This document shows positions 48,201-59,745 of a stretch of DNA of 64,000 nucleotides, in pieces. The stretch's first letter is position 1, and each line of letters opens with the position of its first letter. Source of the DNA: Hyperoodon ampullatus (Eukaryota; Chordata; Mammalia; Artiodactyla; Ziphiidae); assembly GCA_949752795.1 (NCBI GenBank), contig OX457063.1, positions 65,991,783-66,055,782 of the forward strand. Direction: 5' to 3'. The notes beneath the pieces were generated by a model. The model was given only the letters and a program-made list of their open reading frames with translations, ran no database searches and had not been told where the DNA came from. Position numbers and translations under genes: made by a program.

Positions 48201-50360
48201 TTCTAATTTTATTGATTTGAGTTCCTCTCCCTTTTTTTCTTGATGAGTCTGGCTAAAGGTTTATCAATTTTGTTTATCTTCTCAAAATCAAATTTTAGTT
48301 TTATTGATCTTTACTATTGTTTTCTTCATTTCTATTTCATTTATTTCTGCTCTGATCTTTATGATTTCTTTCCTTCTACTAACTTTGGTTTTCTTTGTTC
48401 TTCTTTTTCTAGTTGCTTTAGGTGTAAGGTTAGATTGTTTATTTGATACTTCCTTGTTTCTTGAGTTGAGATTGAATTGCTATAAACTTCCCTCTTAGAA
48501 CTGCTTTTGTTGCATCCCATAGGTTTTGGGCCATCGTGTTTTCATTGTCATTTGTTTCTAGAAATGTTTTCATTTCTTTGATTTCTTCAGTGATCTCTTG
48601 GTTATTTAGCAGTGCACTGTTTAGCATCCATGTGTTTATGTTTTTTTACAGTTTTTTTCCTGCAATTGATTTCTAATCTCATAACGTTGTGGTTGGAAAA
48701 GTTGCTTGATATGATTTCAATTTTCTTAAATTTACTGAGGCTTGATATTTGACCCAAGATGTGATCTATCCTGGAGAATGTTCCATGCGCACTTGAGAAG
48801 AAAGTGTAATCTGCTGTTTTTGGATGGAGTGTCCTATAAATATCATTTAAATCTATCTGGTCTATTATGTCATTTAAAGCTTGTGTTTCCTTATTAATTT
48901 TCTGTTTGGATGATCTGTCCATTGGTGTAAGTGAGGTGTTAACGTCCCCCACTATTATTGTGTTACTGTCAATTTCCTCTTTTATAGCTGTTAGCAGTTG
49001 CCTTATGTATTGAGGTGCTCTTATGTTGGGTGCATATATATTTATAATTGTTATATCTTCTTCTTGGATTGATCCATTGATCATTATGTAGTGTCCTTCC
49101 TTGTCTCTTGTAACATTCTTTATTTTAAAGTCTATTTTATCTGAAATGAGTATTGCTACTCACCTTTCTTTTGATTTCCATTTGCAAGGAATATCTTTTT
49201 CCATCCCCTCACTTTCAGTCTGTATGTGTCCCTAAGTCTGAAGTGGGTCTCTTCTAGACAGCATGTATGCAGGTCTTGTTTTTGTATCCATTCACCCAGT
49301 CTTTGTCTTTTGGTTGCAGCATTTAATCCATTTACATTCAAGGTGATTATCGATATGTATGTTCCTATTACCATTTTCTTAATTGATTTGGGTTTGCTTT
49401 TGTGTGTCTTTTTCTTCTCTTGTGTTTCCCACCTAGAGAAATTCCTTTAGCATTTGCTGTAAAGCTGGTTTGGGGTGCTGAATTCTCTTAGCTTTTGCTT
49501 GTTTTTAAAGCTTTTAATTTCTCCATCAAATCTAAATGAGATCCTTGCTGGGTAGAGTAATCTTGGTTGTAGGTTTTTCCCTTTCATCACTTTAAATATA
49601 TCCTGCCACTCCTTTGTGGCCTGCAGAGTTTCTGCTGAAAAATCAGTTGGTAACCTTAGGGGGATTCCTTTGTATGTTATTTGTTGTTTTCCCTTGCCAC
49701 TTTTAATATTTTTTCTTTGAATTTAATTTTTGTTAGTTTGATTAATATGTGTCTCACTGTGTTCTGCTAGGGTTTATCCTGTATGGGACACTCTGTGCTT
49801 CCTGGACATGGGTGGCTCTTTCTTTTCTCATGTTAGGGCAGTTTTCGACTATAATCTCTTCAGATATTTTCTCAGACCCTTTCTCTTTCTCTTCTTCTTC
49901 TGAGACCCCTATAATTCGAATGTTGGTGCATTTAATGTTGTCCCAGAGGTCTCTGAAGCTGTCCTCAATTCTCTTTTCATTCTTTTTTCTTTATTCTGCT
50001 CCTCCTCAGTTATTTCTACCATTCTATCTTCCAGCTCACTTATTCGCTCTTCTGTCTCAGTTATTCTACTATTGATTCCTTCTAGTGTGTTTTTCATTTC
50101 AGTTCTTGTGTTGTTCATCCCCTTTTGTTTGTTGTTTATAGTTCTTCTAGGTCTTTGTTAAAGATTTCTTGTATTTTCTCAATCCATGCCTCCACTCTAT
50201 TTCTGAGATTTTGGATCATCTTTGCTATCATTACTCTGAATTCTTTTTCAGGTAGGTTTCCTATTTCCTCTTCATTTATTTGGTCTTGTAGGTTTTTACC
50301 TTGCTCCTTCATCCGTAACATATTTTTTTTGTCATCTCATTTTTTTGGATGGGACCCGTC
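45245..50360 (-). mobile_element. Near-full-length decayed L1, antisense to EPC2
   Basis: Read on the minus strand this is one L1 of about 5.1 kb. The ORF1 start is near 50335, with coiled-coil-like ORF1 pieces at 50136-50321 (MLRMKEQGKNLQDQINEEEI) and 49909-50118 (EGINSRITETEERISELEDR). The ORF2 endonuclease follows at 49156-49374 (IITLNVNGLNAATKRQRL) and 48602-49084 (IINIYAPN, then RIDHILG). Reverse transcriptase pieces lie at 47774-48040, 47370-47774 ([20 protein letters not shown]) and 46545-47213, and the ORF2 C-terminus at 45533-45775 ([20 protein letters not shown]). The 3' end is at about 45250. Reading frames are broken by many frameshifts and stops, so it is inactive. The 5' UTR is missing or nearly so. 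I found no convincing target-site duplication. Confidence 0.92.
46112..46143 (-). repeat. 32-bp segment copied from elsewhere in the same L1
   Basis: ttttctatgtatagtgtcat and the following 12 bases match 47252-47283 with three differences. It sits at a place where L1 copies normally have a short ttctttggagaaatg-type sequence. Confidence 0.7.
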
Positions 50361-50739
50361 CCCCGTTTTGATGGAAAGTAATATCTAGTGTACTGTCCAA
50401 AAAAGTACATTAAAACTGAACTTTGTAAAATTCAACTTAATTTGTTTTTTGAGGGATTGTCTTTTTTTATTGGAAATTTGTTTAATTATCAAATTGATCC
50501 TCATTATAATTAGTGCTCACAGTTTTCCTAGGATTTTGATCACTGGCATCAGATATAATTTCAGTTTTTCTTCTTTATGTATAAATTTTCCTAGCAAACC
50601 TAGGCTTGATCAGACTTTTGGCATTTCTTCTGTTTTCTATGATTGCTCTGAAATTCTCATGGTGGTTGAAATTATATCATCAGAAGCTTTCTGCTGTGTG
50701 TTTTGTAATTTGCTTTTTTTCATTCAGTTAGTAATATTT

Positions 50740-50880
50740 ATTTAGCACTCAGGTGAGCAAGACAAGTGACAGAAGTTCTGCCCTTGTGGAGCTTATCATC
50801 TAAGTGGGTACAAGATAAACAAAAAGCATGTAAACAGTAAATTAACTATGCACTATAATCAGCACCATCCTATTTTAGTT
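50740..50880 (+). mobile_element. Ancient interspersed repeat, family not assigned
   Basis: aggtgagcaagacaagtgac and the cccttgtggagcttatcatctaag pattern recur in many mammalian loci; a second tiny piece is near 52695. I cannot name the family. Confidence 0.4.
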
Positions 50881-51198
50881 CTCTTTGCTCAGTGGCAAGC
50901 TTCCAGACTCTAAAACAACTGGCTAGGTTCTCAGAGCTTGATAGCATCTGCTTTCTGCAGAAGAGATTAAGGTGAAGCCTTTGTTATAGGAACAAGGAAA
51001 TTGTCTTATTAATAGAACCAAGTATTAAAGATAGCAAAAGCCTCCCGTCATTCCAAGTGTCTGATCTGGGGGATTCATGGAGTTCTTTATTTTCTCTTTT
51101 TGGGGGCTAGGATAATACCAGATCACAGGGCAAGGAATCAAGTGTGTGGTTAAACCAATATTTATTAAGTTGGTAGAGAAAGACGTAAAAGATGGACT

Positions 51199-51412
51199 GG
51201 GGGCTTCCCTGGTGGCGCAGTGGTTGAGAGTCTGCCTGCCGATGCAGGGGACACGGGTTCGTGTCCCGGCCCGGGAAGATCCCACATGCCGCAGAGCGGC
51301 TGGGCCCGTGAGCCATGGCCTCTGAGCCTGCGCGTCCGGAGCCTGTGCTCCACAACGGGAGAGGCCACAGCAATGAGAGGCCCGCGTACTGCAAAAAAAA
51401 AAAAAAAAGAAG
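51199..51412 (+). mobile_element. CHR-type SINE with ~10-bp target-site duplication
   Basis: Short form starting gggggcttccctggtggcgc with an A16 tail. Duplication aagatggact-like at 51189-51198 and 51413-51422. Confidence 0.93.
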
Positions 51413-51889
51413 AAGATGGACTTGGGCAGAAGCTTCTGCTGGCATTATTCTGTGGAGACTATTGCAATGCAGTCATTATTGAAAACTCTTGTTGCCAAAG
51501 TCTGTGATTATTTTCAGTTCCCATCCTTTGTCTTATTTGAGTTCTTATTTCTTCAAATTGTCCTCACCTTTGTTCTTTTGAATACAATTCCCTTTTGGTT
51601 TTCTTATGATTTTTTTATGACCATTCCTTCTAATTTTCTTTTACTGACTCCGTTTCATTCAACTCTTGCAAACATCCGGGTTTCTTGAAATTCTGTTCTT
51701 GGTATTCTTGTCCTGATTATTTTGGGGGATAATATCACCTCATCAAGCATTTTTGTGGTTATAGTAATACCTATGCCTTTAGCCTTGACCACTTTCTTAA
51801 GCCCCAGGATTTTCTTTTTTCTCTTTTTGTGCTGACTGTTGGCATCGCCATCTAGATGGTCCACAGACCTCTCAAGTTTAACCTTTTCA

Positions 51890-52420
51890 AAACTTAACTT
51901 ACTCTCTTAACTCCAGATGATCCTATACTGTATTCATTCCCTCTCCAGTGACTCCCAAAACTCAGGATCTTGTGGGTTTTTAAAATCCTTTTCCTTTAGT
52001 CCCTAAATTTTCAATAAACTACTAACTACCCTACATCTCTCCTTTTTTATTAAGTCACAGTTAAATTTTCAAAAGATAAACCATATTGTTTACCTTTTAG
52101 TCCATTTTAGTTTACTGATATTGCACTGTTTAAGGTCACTGATGGCCTCCTAATTATCATCAGGAGCCTCTTTTTAGTCTGCGTCCTACTTAATATCCCT
52201 GTAGTATTGGATTTGTTGACCTCCATCTTTCCTGATTCTTCTTGTTTCTTCATCTCCTCTTCCTTTGCTCCTCTACCTCTTGTTCTGTTCCTTTGGTATG
52301 TATCCTCAGAATTTATTCTTGTACCGTAAGCTGCCAACACAGGCACTCTCAGATGGAGTTTTTTGTGACTGTGTCCTCTATCTTACTGCACTAATACTCA
52401 GTTGCAAAGTTCTTACATTG
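51890..52420 (+). mobile_element. L2-like remnants
   Basis: ggtcactgatggcctcctaa, the cctgattcttcttgtttcttc-like region and ctccagtgactcccaaaact resemble L2 internal sequence; diverged. Confidence 0.55.
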
Positions 52421-55128
52421 TTCTCTTATTGTTTAATTTGTATTTGTCTAACCTTAATTCCCATACTGTAAGTTTGTTTAAATACTGGATTTGTCTTAAA
52501 GTTTTTTTTGTTATCTTCCCCACAACCTATAGCACAAATGATGGCCTGATAGTAGTTATTAACTACTTACTGCTTAATTGGCTATTTTATATGTAAAAGC
52601 ATTAATTTTTACATGTAATTTATTCATTTGTGTATTAAATTTGTGCATTTATTGAAATTGCTAGACCATGAGTTTTATATATAAGCAAACTAAATGATCT
52701 TTGTCCTCATGGAGCTTGTTGCAGTCTAGAAGAAGAAGAATTTTTATCTCCCATCCCTAAGCCCCCAAAATAAGTAAATCAAGTAAGTCAGAGCTGTCTT
52801 GGAAATAATAACTTTATCACAGACCCCTTTGCCACTTGAATACGGGTTTCTACTGTTTTCTAGTAGATGAAATGCTAAATGGCAGAACTTTTTCCTTAGG
52901 TATAAAAGTAGTAGGATTCTGATTTTTGTGGATTTTTAATCATGTCACATAATTTGTGACTACTTTATCTGTAAATAGTTCTTGTCCACTCAAATTGATG
53001 CTCTCACCATGATAGTAGAGAGGCACTGATACTAGTTGCCCTAGAATAGCTAAAGATAAGTTTTACAGAATGACTAAAACCAAAATTATCCAATAAAATA
53101 AAAATTGGCCATATGACAATATAAAAACAGCAGTTGTTGACTTACAGCTAACATAGGAAAGTAATGTCAGGATGTTTAAACTGTGTATTGAATTCTTATT
53201 ACCTCAGATATAAAGAGGGTACTTAAGCACCAGGCAGAAGGACATTTCTGAAAGCAGGGGCAAGAAGCACCAGAGAAGAAAATCTGAGGCCGTGTTTTAA
53301 TCTCCTGACACCTCCTGCAGGAAGATAGGAAGCAGTGTTATTTTGATAATGTTGTTATATAAGAAACTCACCACTGCTCTGCTGGTTGAAGGAAAGAGAT
53401 TATCTTCCACCCCACTCAAAGGTTAGATTAAGTTCTTGATTTAATTAGTGAAGGTTATAAAATTTTATCAGAAGCAGAATGACCAAACAGCTGAAGCACG
53501 TATAGCATATCACAGCATTGTTTCCCTTTGGTCCCCAGAGCACATGAGAGCTACCAGTTATGCTATGCTCTAAGCATTTGGTGGAATTTTGTTAGATCCA
53601 GAAAGCTCTATTTTTATTCTGCCACCGTCCTTGTAGACTTTGGAGGTTTACATCACCATTCCAGAGAACTTCAGCTAACAGTGGGAGAGTGTCCATTTAA
53701 AGTTGATGTTTGGAAATATTGGTTCTTTTGGTTTGATCTCGTTTCAGGCTCCGGCTCTCCACTTTAAAGGTCAAGTAACTCGGCGTCTCAGATGCAGTTA
53801 AGCTGACTCCACTGAGACTTTGAATAAACCAAAGAATGGCCACTTATAACTTTATTGTCATGTGGACTAGAATACTTGAGTTGATACTGTCTGTATTCTC
53901 TTCCTGTGGTCAAACCATCTTGGCAGCCAAATTATAATAAGAAACCAACTAATTAGCTTTAGTAAGCACCATCATAGGACTGGAAGTCCAAATGATTATT
54001 ACATTTATTCTATGAAGTTATACCAATATGAGAAGTCAGATCATAGCAAAAATTTATTTGCTAAGTCATGCTTTCTTCAAATGAATTCATACAACCTGCA
54101 AATTGATTAGTATGTTGATCTTAAAATTTCAGTGATAAAAATTTTCCCCTCATTTCCAAGTTTTTAGGAGATATCTCAATTTGTTTTGAAAATGAATCTT
54201 CATCTCTAGAATGATAAAAGTAAAAAGATTGGGATAGCATCACTTCAGTAAGGGTTCACAGCCCTAAAACTCCATAATCTTTTTCTAAGCTTCACTATAA
54301 ATGGATATGTGTAACCCCTAATCCATCTTACTAAAGCTGATTAGCCTCTCTGATCTTCACAAGGAGCAAGGAAACAGATGTGACCAAGCAAATTTCTACA
54401 AACTTTACTTTGAGATAATGTCAGCATATATTGGCTGCACTGATAAAGGAGAAATAGATCCCTGAGATGCCACTGTCCCAGACATGACAATGTCATTAAC
54501 AAAATGAGTGTTTAGAACAAGGATTCTCTAGTATTTAATCAGCTTTGTTAGAGGAATTGTTTATATATGTAATTGATACAAGAAATTCAAGATTGCATAG
54601 TGTTGAGACTTCTGGAAACATGCTAAGTTTGTTCTTTTCAATTTCAAAGGAGGCATGTGTATATTTAGTTGCAATACGTTGGAAAATATTCATAGTTTAT
54701 TTTGGAGGGAGGTAAAAACCACCTATAAATTCTAGTTTCCGTTGAAAAACAAAAACACTGAAAGAAGCTAGTAGACTGTTGAAAACTAGTAGATCCTCCA
54801 ATGTGTGGAATCCCAGAATATCAGAATTTTGAAGGACCCTGGATGTCTTCCAGTTCAAGACTTTCCTGAGTCATAAATCTGTTGTAGTCTTATCATTAAT
54901 CCAGGCTTCTTAAATATTTTAAGTGGTGGAACTCACTACCTCTTAGGGTAAATTTCTAATTTTGGTAAATCTTAATAAAGTCTTTGTTAGATTGAATTGA
55001 ATTGTGTTTTCTGCCATCATGATATCTGATCGTAATTGTTAGACTGATCACATTTTTTCCTGTAGGTATAGTTTAATTTTAATTTTTTTAAGCATTGTAG
55101 TTGATGACATTTTTTATTTTTTATTTAG

Positions 55129-55335
55129 CTTGTAACACTTCAAGAAGCAAAACTGCTGCTAAACGAAGACGATTACCTTATTAAAGCTGTATATGACTAC
55201 TGGGTGAGAAAACGTAAAAACTGCAGGGGACCATCCCTCATTCCTCAGATAAAACAGGAGAAAAGAGATGGCTCTACCAACAATGACCCTTATGTTGCCT
55301 TTCGGAGGAGAACAGAGAAAATGCAAACTCGAAAG
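55129..55335 (+). CDS. EPC2: EPC2 coding exon (probably exon 4), basic EPcA segment
   Basis: The 207-nt exon (exactly 69 codons, phase 0 to 0) begins LVTLQEAKLLLNEDDYLIKA, passes through the YDYWVRKRKNCRGPS block and ends RRRTEKMQTRK. The acceptor is ttttttatttag and the donor AAAG|gtaata. The highly basic central part with the RKRKNCRGP motif is nearly invariant in animal EPC proteins and lies within the EPcA region, which in yeast Epl1 is needed for nucleosome acetylation by Piccolo NuA4. An L1 fragment inserted only 9 bp after the exon end. Its target-site duplication copied the last four exon bases plus the donor, so a second AAAG|gtaatatgc lies at 55680-55692 (see separate entries). The original donor is intact. 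Confidence 0.97.
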
Positions 55336-55344
55336 GTAATATGC
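55332..55344 (+). promoter_or_regulatory. EPC2: Authentic EPC2 splice donor inside the 5' target-site duplication
   Basis: The sequence AAAG|gtaatatgc is the end of the exon, its donor, and the whole first copy of the L1 target-site duplication. The L1 body starts immediately after, so donor positions +1 to +9 are preserved. Confidence 0.9.
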
Positions 55345-55679
55345 TCTAGTAGGTCTGTGTCTTACTAGAGCATGGACTTGAGGATATGGGGAGGGGGAAG
55401 GGTAAGCTGTGACAAAGTGAGAGAGTGGCATGGACATATATACACTACCAAACGTAAAATAGATAGTTAGTGGGAAGTAGCCACATAGCACAGGGAGATC
55501 AGCTAGGTGGTTTGTGACCACCTAGAGGGGTGGGATAGGGAGAGTGGGAGGGAGGGAGACGCAAGAAGGAAGAGATATGGGAACATATGTATATGTATAA
55601 CTGATTCACTTTGTTATAAAGCAGAAACTAACATACCATTGTAAAGCAATTATACTCCAATAAAGATGTTTTTAAAAAA
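55345..55679 (+). mobile_element. Young 5'-truncated L1 3' UTR inserted 9 bp after an EPC2 exon
   Basis: This is about 335 bp of cetartiodactyl L1 3' UTR in the sense orientation of EPC2: it carries gaggatatggggaggggg, the gtgaccacctagaggggtgg block, the ctccaataaagatg polyadenylation signal and a short A tail. It is flanked by a perfect 13-bp duplication aaaggtaatatgc (55332-55344 and 55680-55692). The 5' copy spans the authentic exon/intron boundary. The element is severely 5'-truncated and carries no ORF. Confidence 0.95.
55659..55664 (+). promoter_or_regulatory. AATAAA polyadenylation signal of intronic L1, sense to EPC2
   Basis: The L1 3'-end AATAAA lies in the transcribed orientation, 324-329 nt after the exon end. 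It is the normal L1 signal; premature polyadenylation of EPC2 pre-mRNA here is possible but unproven. Confidence 0.5.
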
Positions 55680-55692
55680 AAAGGTAATATGC
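55680..55692 (+). promoter_or_regulatory. EPC2: Duplicated (decoy) splice donor created by the L1 target-site duplication
   Basis: An exact second copy of AAAG|gtaatatgc follows the L1 A tail. Use of this donor would retain 55336-55683 (348 nt), but an in-frame TAG occurs at 55366-55368, only 11 codons after the normal exon end. Whether it is used cannot be judged from sequence. Confidence 0.85.
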
Positions 55693-57721
55693 AAATTAGA
55701 TTTAACTGAATGTACCTTGATAGTATTTAAGACCAATATTTTTTTTTTGCTGATAGCTTGAGTAATTTTCAGTAATTTGAATATAAAGAGAAGCTAAGGA
55801 CATTGTTGAACTTTATATTAGAAAGCCTGCTTTTCAGTAGCTTCTATCCCCCAGTTGTTTGCAGTGTTTATTTAATACCTATAGGCTTTATAAATCTATT
55901 GGTTATACCATTTTAGGCTTGCAGTTGAAGTGATGTGAGAAAATTCGTGTTAGGAGGAAAACTCTGAAGTTTTGAATTCTTCAGTAAACTGTACATTCTA
56001 TACATATCCTCTCTTTGGGAAGCTTAAGAGTTCCTTTGAAACCATATTCTAAATCATGCATGTGAAAATGGACTTTACTCCCTCTAACTACTGTGGGGTC
56101 ATGGGAAGTTGGGAAAGGTTCATTTTCAAGCCTGTTCTGCTAACAGTCGCAAGTAACACAATGGAACCTTTTTCTTCTTTTCTGAGTTTTCGGTTGTGTC
56201 AGATTTCGAATTGACAAACTTGTCCTAATCTGGCTTTCAGAAGCAAGATGAGCCAGAATTTTAAGAGAAATGGGGTCTCAGGCTGTGAAATGATACGGTA
56301 TAGAAGAAAGCATTATTTCAGACTGGTAGTCACTGCCTTCCATTTCTCATAATTAAGGGTAAACATCAGACACGGTAACACATTCTCTAACATTGCAGAA
56401 TATTAGGAACATATAAATGTAAAAACCATGAGGAATTATAATTGGAGGCAAAGCATTTTCTGTGGATTCCTGTTTCTCCTAACATTGAATGCTTGTCCTT
56501 GTCAGCTGTTAATATAACAGCTGTGAAGCATAACAGCTGCCAGGGATAGTACATTTTAGGGGAAACTTCCCTACTGGTTAACAACCAGAGTTTTTGTAAC
56601 TCTTTCTTGGATTTCCCAAATGTATATGACATTCCCTAACCCAGACTGAATTTTCAATTTGGTGTTTTGGTTCTTAGCTAAGGAAATATTAGATATTTCT
56701 TGAAGATTTAGTGCCTTGTTTAGAAAAGACTATAATGAGATAAGTTTGTAAATACAGTAAAGCTTGATAAATATGGACATGAGGAAGGAGAGGTTTATCT
56801 GAATTATTGAAAAAATCTGAACTTCCAGTTACTTTTTAAAAGAAATGTAATTGATTCAGATGTATTGCAAAACATAGACTTAGAGCAATGTCTTTTGAAG
56901 GAAAAGTACTGTTGGGCTTCTTTTAGTGAATGGGTATGAAGTACTTAAAATTATCAGTATTTATTGACATATAAACAATATTCCTAATGTTTAAATATGT
57001 TTTATTCTTAAATAGGTTAAAGCACTATTTTCTAACCAGTGTGTTTTGAGAATTGCTAGAAATAGGTTCCTGTGTTTAGGCATTTCTCCACTGTGTAATA
57101 ACTAGGCCAGCATTTTCCTGACACTCTGATTCCTACCCTTTCTCTTACCTGTTATTTTCATCTTCCTCTCCAAGGTGGTATATTTTCTTTCCCAATGGTC
57201 TTTTTATTCCTCTCTGTTTTCAGTTATGGGACCAAAGACTATTCCCCTTCATGTACACTCTTGCTGCTTAGAAATGTCTATGAGTTTTAAAATGAGAAAG
57301 TTAGGAAAGCAATTAAGAGTGGACACCCTAGGTGTTCAGGAGGTGGTCAGGCACTGGGATATGCAAAAATGAATACCAGCTCACAGAGGTCCTCTGCTTC
57401 CTGTTCTATTCCCACATACGTAAAAACATTTATATAGCTGATGCAAAGGCTGGAGTAAAGGACTTCTGAAATATTTGCTTGGAAGTCTATAATTTAATTT
57501 TAATCATTAAACTGATGTTTAGTTTGGGAGTGCTTAAGTGCTTTAGGACATTCTCAAATGACATGGTGTTAAGGTACCAGCATGTCTGAGTGCACTGACT
57601 GGGAAGTCTTGAATCAGCATATACATTTATATGTTTAACCCCATAGGTAAAACTGTTAGCGTTTGTGCCTTCTCTCCTCCCTCTGTGTGGCAAGATAGTT
57701 AGGAGAGGAAACTTCCAGGAT

Positions 57722-57830
57722 AGGGGTTCTCAGTCTGGCTGCACATAACAATCACTTGTGAATTAGCCTTGGTTTAAAAAGATCTATAGTTAACTCTAAA
57801 TTACAGCAGTTTGAAAACCACTTCCCTATA
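57722..57830 (+). mobile_element. MER20-like DNA transposon remnant
   Basis: Starts ggggttctcagtctggctgc then acataacaatcac and ends tttgaaaaccac, as expected for a short hAT-Charlie MITE. Confidence 0.6.
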
Positions 57831-58407
57831 TATTTGGCAGTTGGTCAGAACTATAATATGTAACTGGAACAAGGAGACAGGAATTTGCTCCAAGCAGAGA
57901 CAGTTGTGAAGAAGGGTAAAGGGAATTGAGTAGATTTGAATATAAGGAGTAGGGCCATCTTAAAAGCACAGAAAAGATGTCAGGATGAACTTACAGTTTT
58001 TAATATTGATATAGCTAGAAATAGATATAGATCTATGCATGGGTATGTACATCAATATATTACAGGCTTATTTCCTAGCTCTGTTTGCTGAGCGGGTATA
58101 GATGCAATTACAGTAGCATGTAAATCTTGATTTTAAATACCATTTTCCATTAAAGGGAACCAGAGCTCCTTAGAAAAATGGTTGATTTTAGGTCTGGTGC
58201 TAGGAAAGCATAAAGATAAGCTTGGAACATTCTGCTTTGCCAGAATATAAGAATGTGATTGAAGAATGTTGGAGCCATGTCAGAAGGCCTCAGGAGCCAG
58301 CTTAAAGGGTGACCCTGCTGATCAGATCTGGGGAAGTTTGTATGTCAAAATAAGGAGAGTAATGGATGATAACCCATAAAGTAACCTATGAGTCTATACT
58401 GATATAA

Positions 58408-58468
58408 ATGGATGGATGGATAGATGGATAAGTAGATGATTGATTGATTGATAGATTGATAGATAGAT
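58408..58468. repeat. GATG/GATA/GATT tetranucleotide microsatellite
   Basis: Runs of ggat, gata and gatt units, about 60 bp in total. Confidence 0.95.
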
Positions 58469-59073
58469 GAAAGAGAACACTTTTCCTTACCATAGATTTC
58501 CAACTTATAAATGTCAGTGGAATGATGGAGTTCAAAAATCACCATTTGGCAACCACCATAGTAGCAGTTGTTTCTGGCAAAAGTTAGAATTAATGGAAGC
58601 TAAACTGATGGGAGAAATTTGATGAGAAACAAGATGCTTATATAAGTCCCACCGCATACTTTTTAATTAAAAAAGGAAAAATACTATTTTGACTAGAGAA
58701 GCCTGGCAAACACCATCTTAAGTGATCAAAGCATCAGCAGTAATGGGACAAATAGGTATCATTTAGCTCCTGATATGCTGAGTGAGAGACACAGTATCTC
58801 TTCTGTGATGCTCCTACCAAAAGTTTACAACATGAATTTAATTGTGGAGAAACATCAAAGAAACCCAAGTTGAGGAACATTCTACAAAAATAAGTGGCTT
58901 CTACTCTTTAAAACTATCAAGGTCATGATCACCATAGAAAGACAGAGGAACTATTCCAAATTATCGGAGAGTAAAGAGACATGACAGCTAAATGCAATTT
59001 GAATCCTGAATCAGGTCCTAGACCAGGAAAAAGAATTTATTATTATTAATGAATTTTAATAATAAAAGTTATT

Positions 59074-59167
59074 ATTGTCCCATTAATGTCCTTCGTAGCA
59101 ATATTATATAAATATATAAAATATGTATATAACTATTTCTTGCTGTGAAGGACATTAATGGGACAAT
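59074..59167. repeat. Hairpin: 28-bp inverted repeat with 38-bp AT-rich loop
   Basis: Left arm 59074-59101 starts attgtcccattaatgtcctt; the right arm 59140-59167 is its reverse complement with two mismatches. The right arm is normal L1 sequence. Confidence 0.93.
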
Positions 59168-59364
59168 TGGCGAAATATGAATAAAGTCTGTAAATTAAGT
59201 AATAGTTTTTATATCAATGTTAATTTTCTGATTTTGATGATGGTATTGTGATTGTATAAGAGATTATCATTTTTTTTAGAAAATATATATTAAAGTGTTT
59301 AGGGGATAAAGGAGCATTATATCTTCAACTTTTCTCAAAAAGTAAAACACCATTGCTAATAGTT

Positions 59365-59410
59365 TATGTATGTGTGTATGTGTTTATATATATATATACA
59401 TGTATATGTG
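59365..59410. repeat. TG/TA microsatellite
   Basis: Mixed tgtgta and tatata units. Confidence 0.85.
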
Positions 59411-59745
59411 TCTTAGTTCTTTTGAGCTGTTGTAACAAGAATACATTAGACTGGGTGGCTTAAACAGCAAACATTTATTTCTCAGTTCTGGAGGTTGGGA
59501 AGTCCAAGATCCAGGTACCATCAGATTTGGTGTCTATTAAGGGACCACTTTCTGTTTCATAGATGGTCCTCTTGCTGTGTCCTCACATGGCAGATAGGGC
59601 AAGAGATCTCTCTGGGGTCTCTTAGGGTACTAATCCATTCTACAGGACTCCCAAAGGCCTTACCTCCAAATAAGAATCACATTGGAGAGTTAGGATTTCA
59701 ACATATGAGTTATCAGGAGATGCAAACATTCGGTCCATAACAATG
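59411..59745 (+). mobile_element. Common mammalian interspersed repeat, family not assigned
   Basis: gactgggtggcttaaacagc, tctggaggttgggaagtcca, cttgctgtgtcctcacatgg and ggatttcaacatatgagtta recur throughout mammalian genomes in this order. I do not recall the family name with certainty. Confidence 0.6.

Larger units (their letters stand above)
43743..55128 (+). other. EPC2: EPC2 intron, 11.4 kb
   Basis: Bounded by gtactg and ttttttatttag. It contains an old sense L1 fragment with a nested SINE, the near-full-length antisense L1 at 45.25-50.36 kb, another SINE at 51.2-51.4 kb and L2-like sequence around 51.9-52.4 kb. From about 52.4 to 55.1 kb I recognise no clear element; 54.79-54.99 kb may be an ancient SINE remnant. 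Confidence 0.9.

Noticed and set aside
46545..50321. Possibility of an active L1
   Set aside because: ORF1 and ORF2 are split among many frames with stops and frameshifts, and the 5' UTR is essentially missing.
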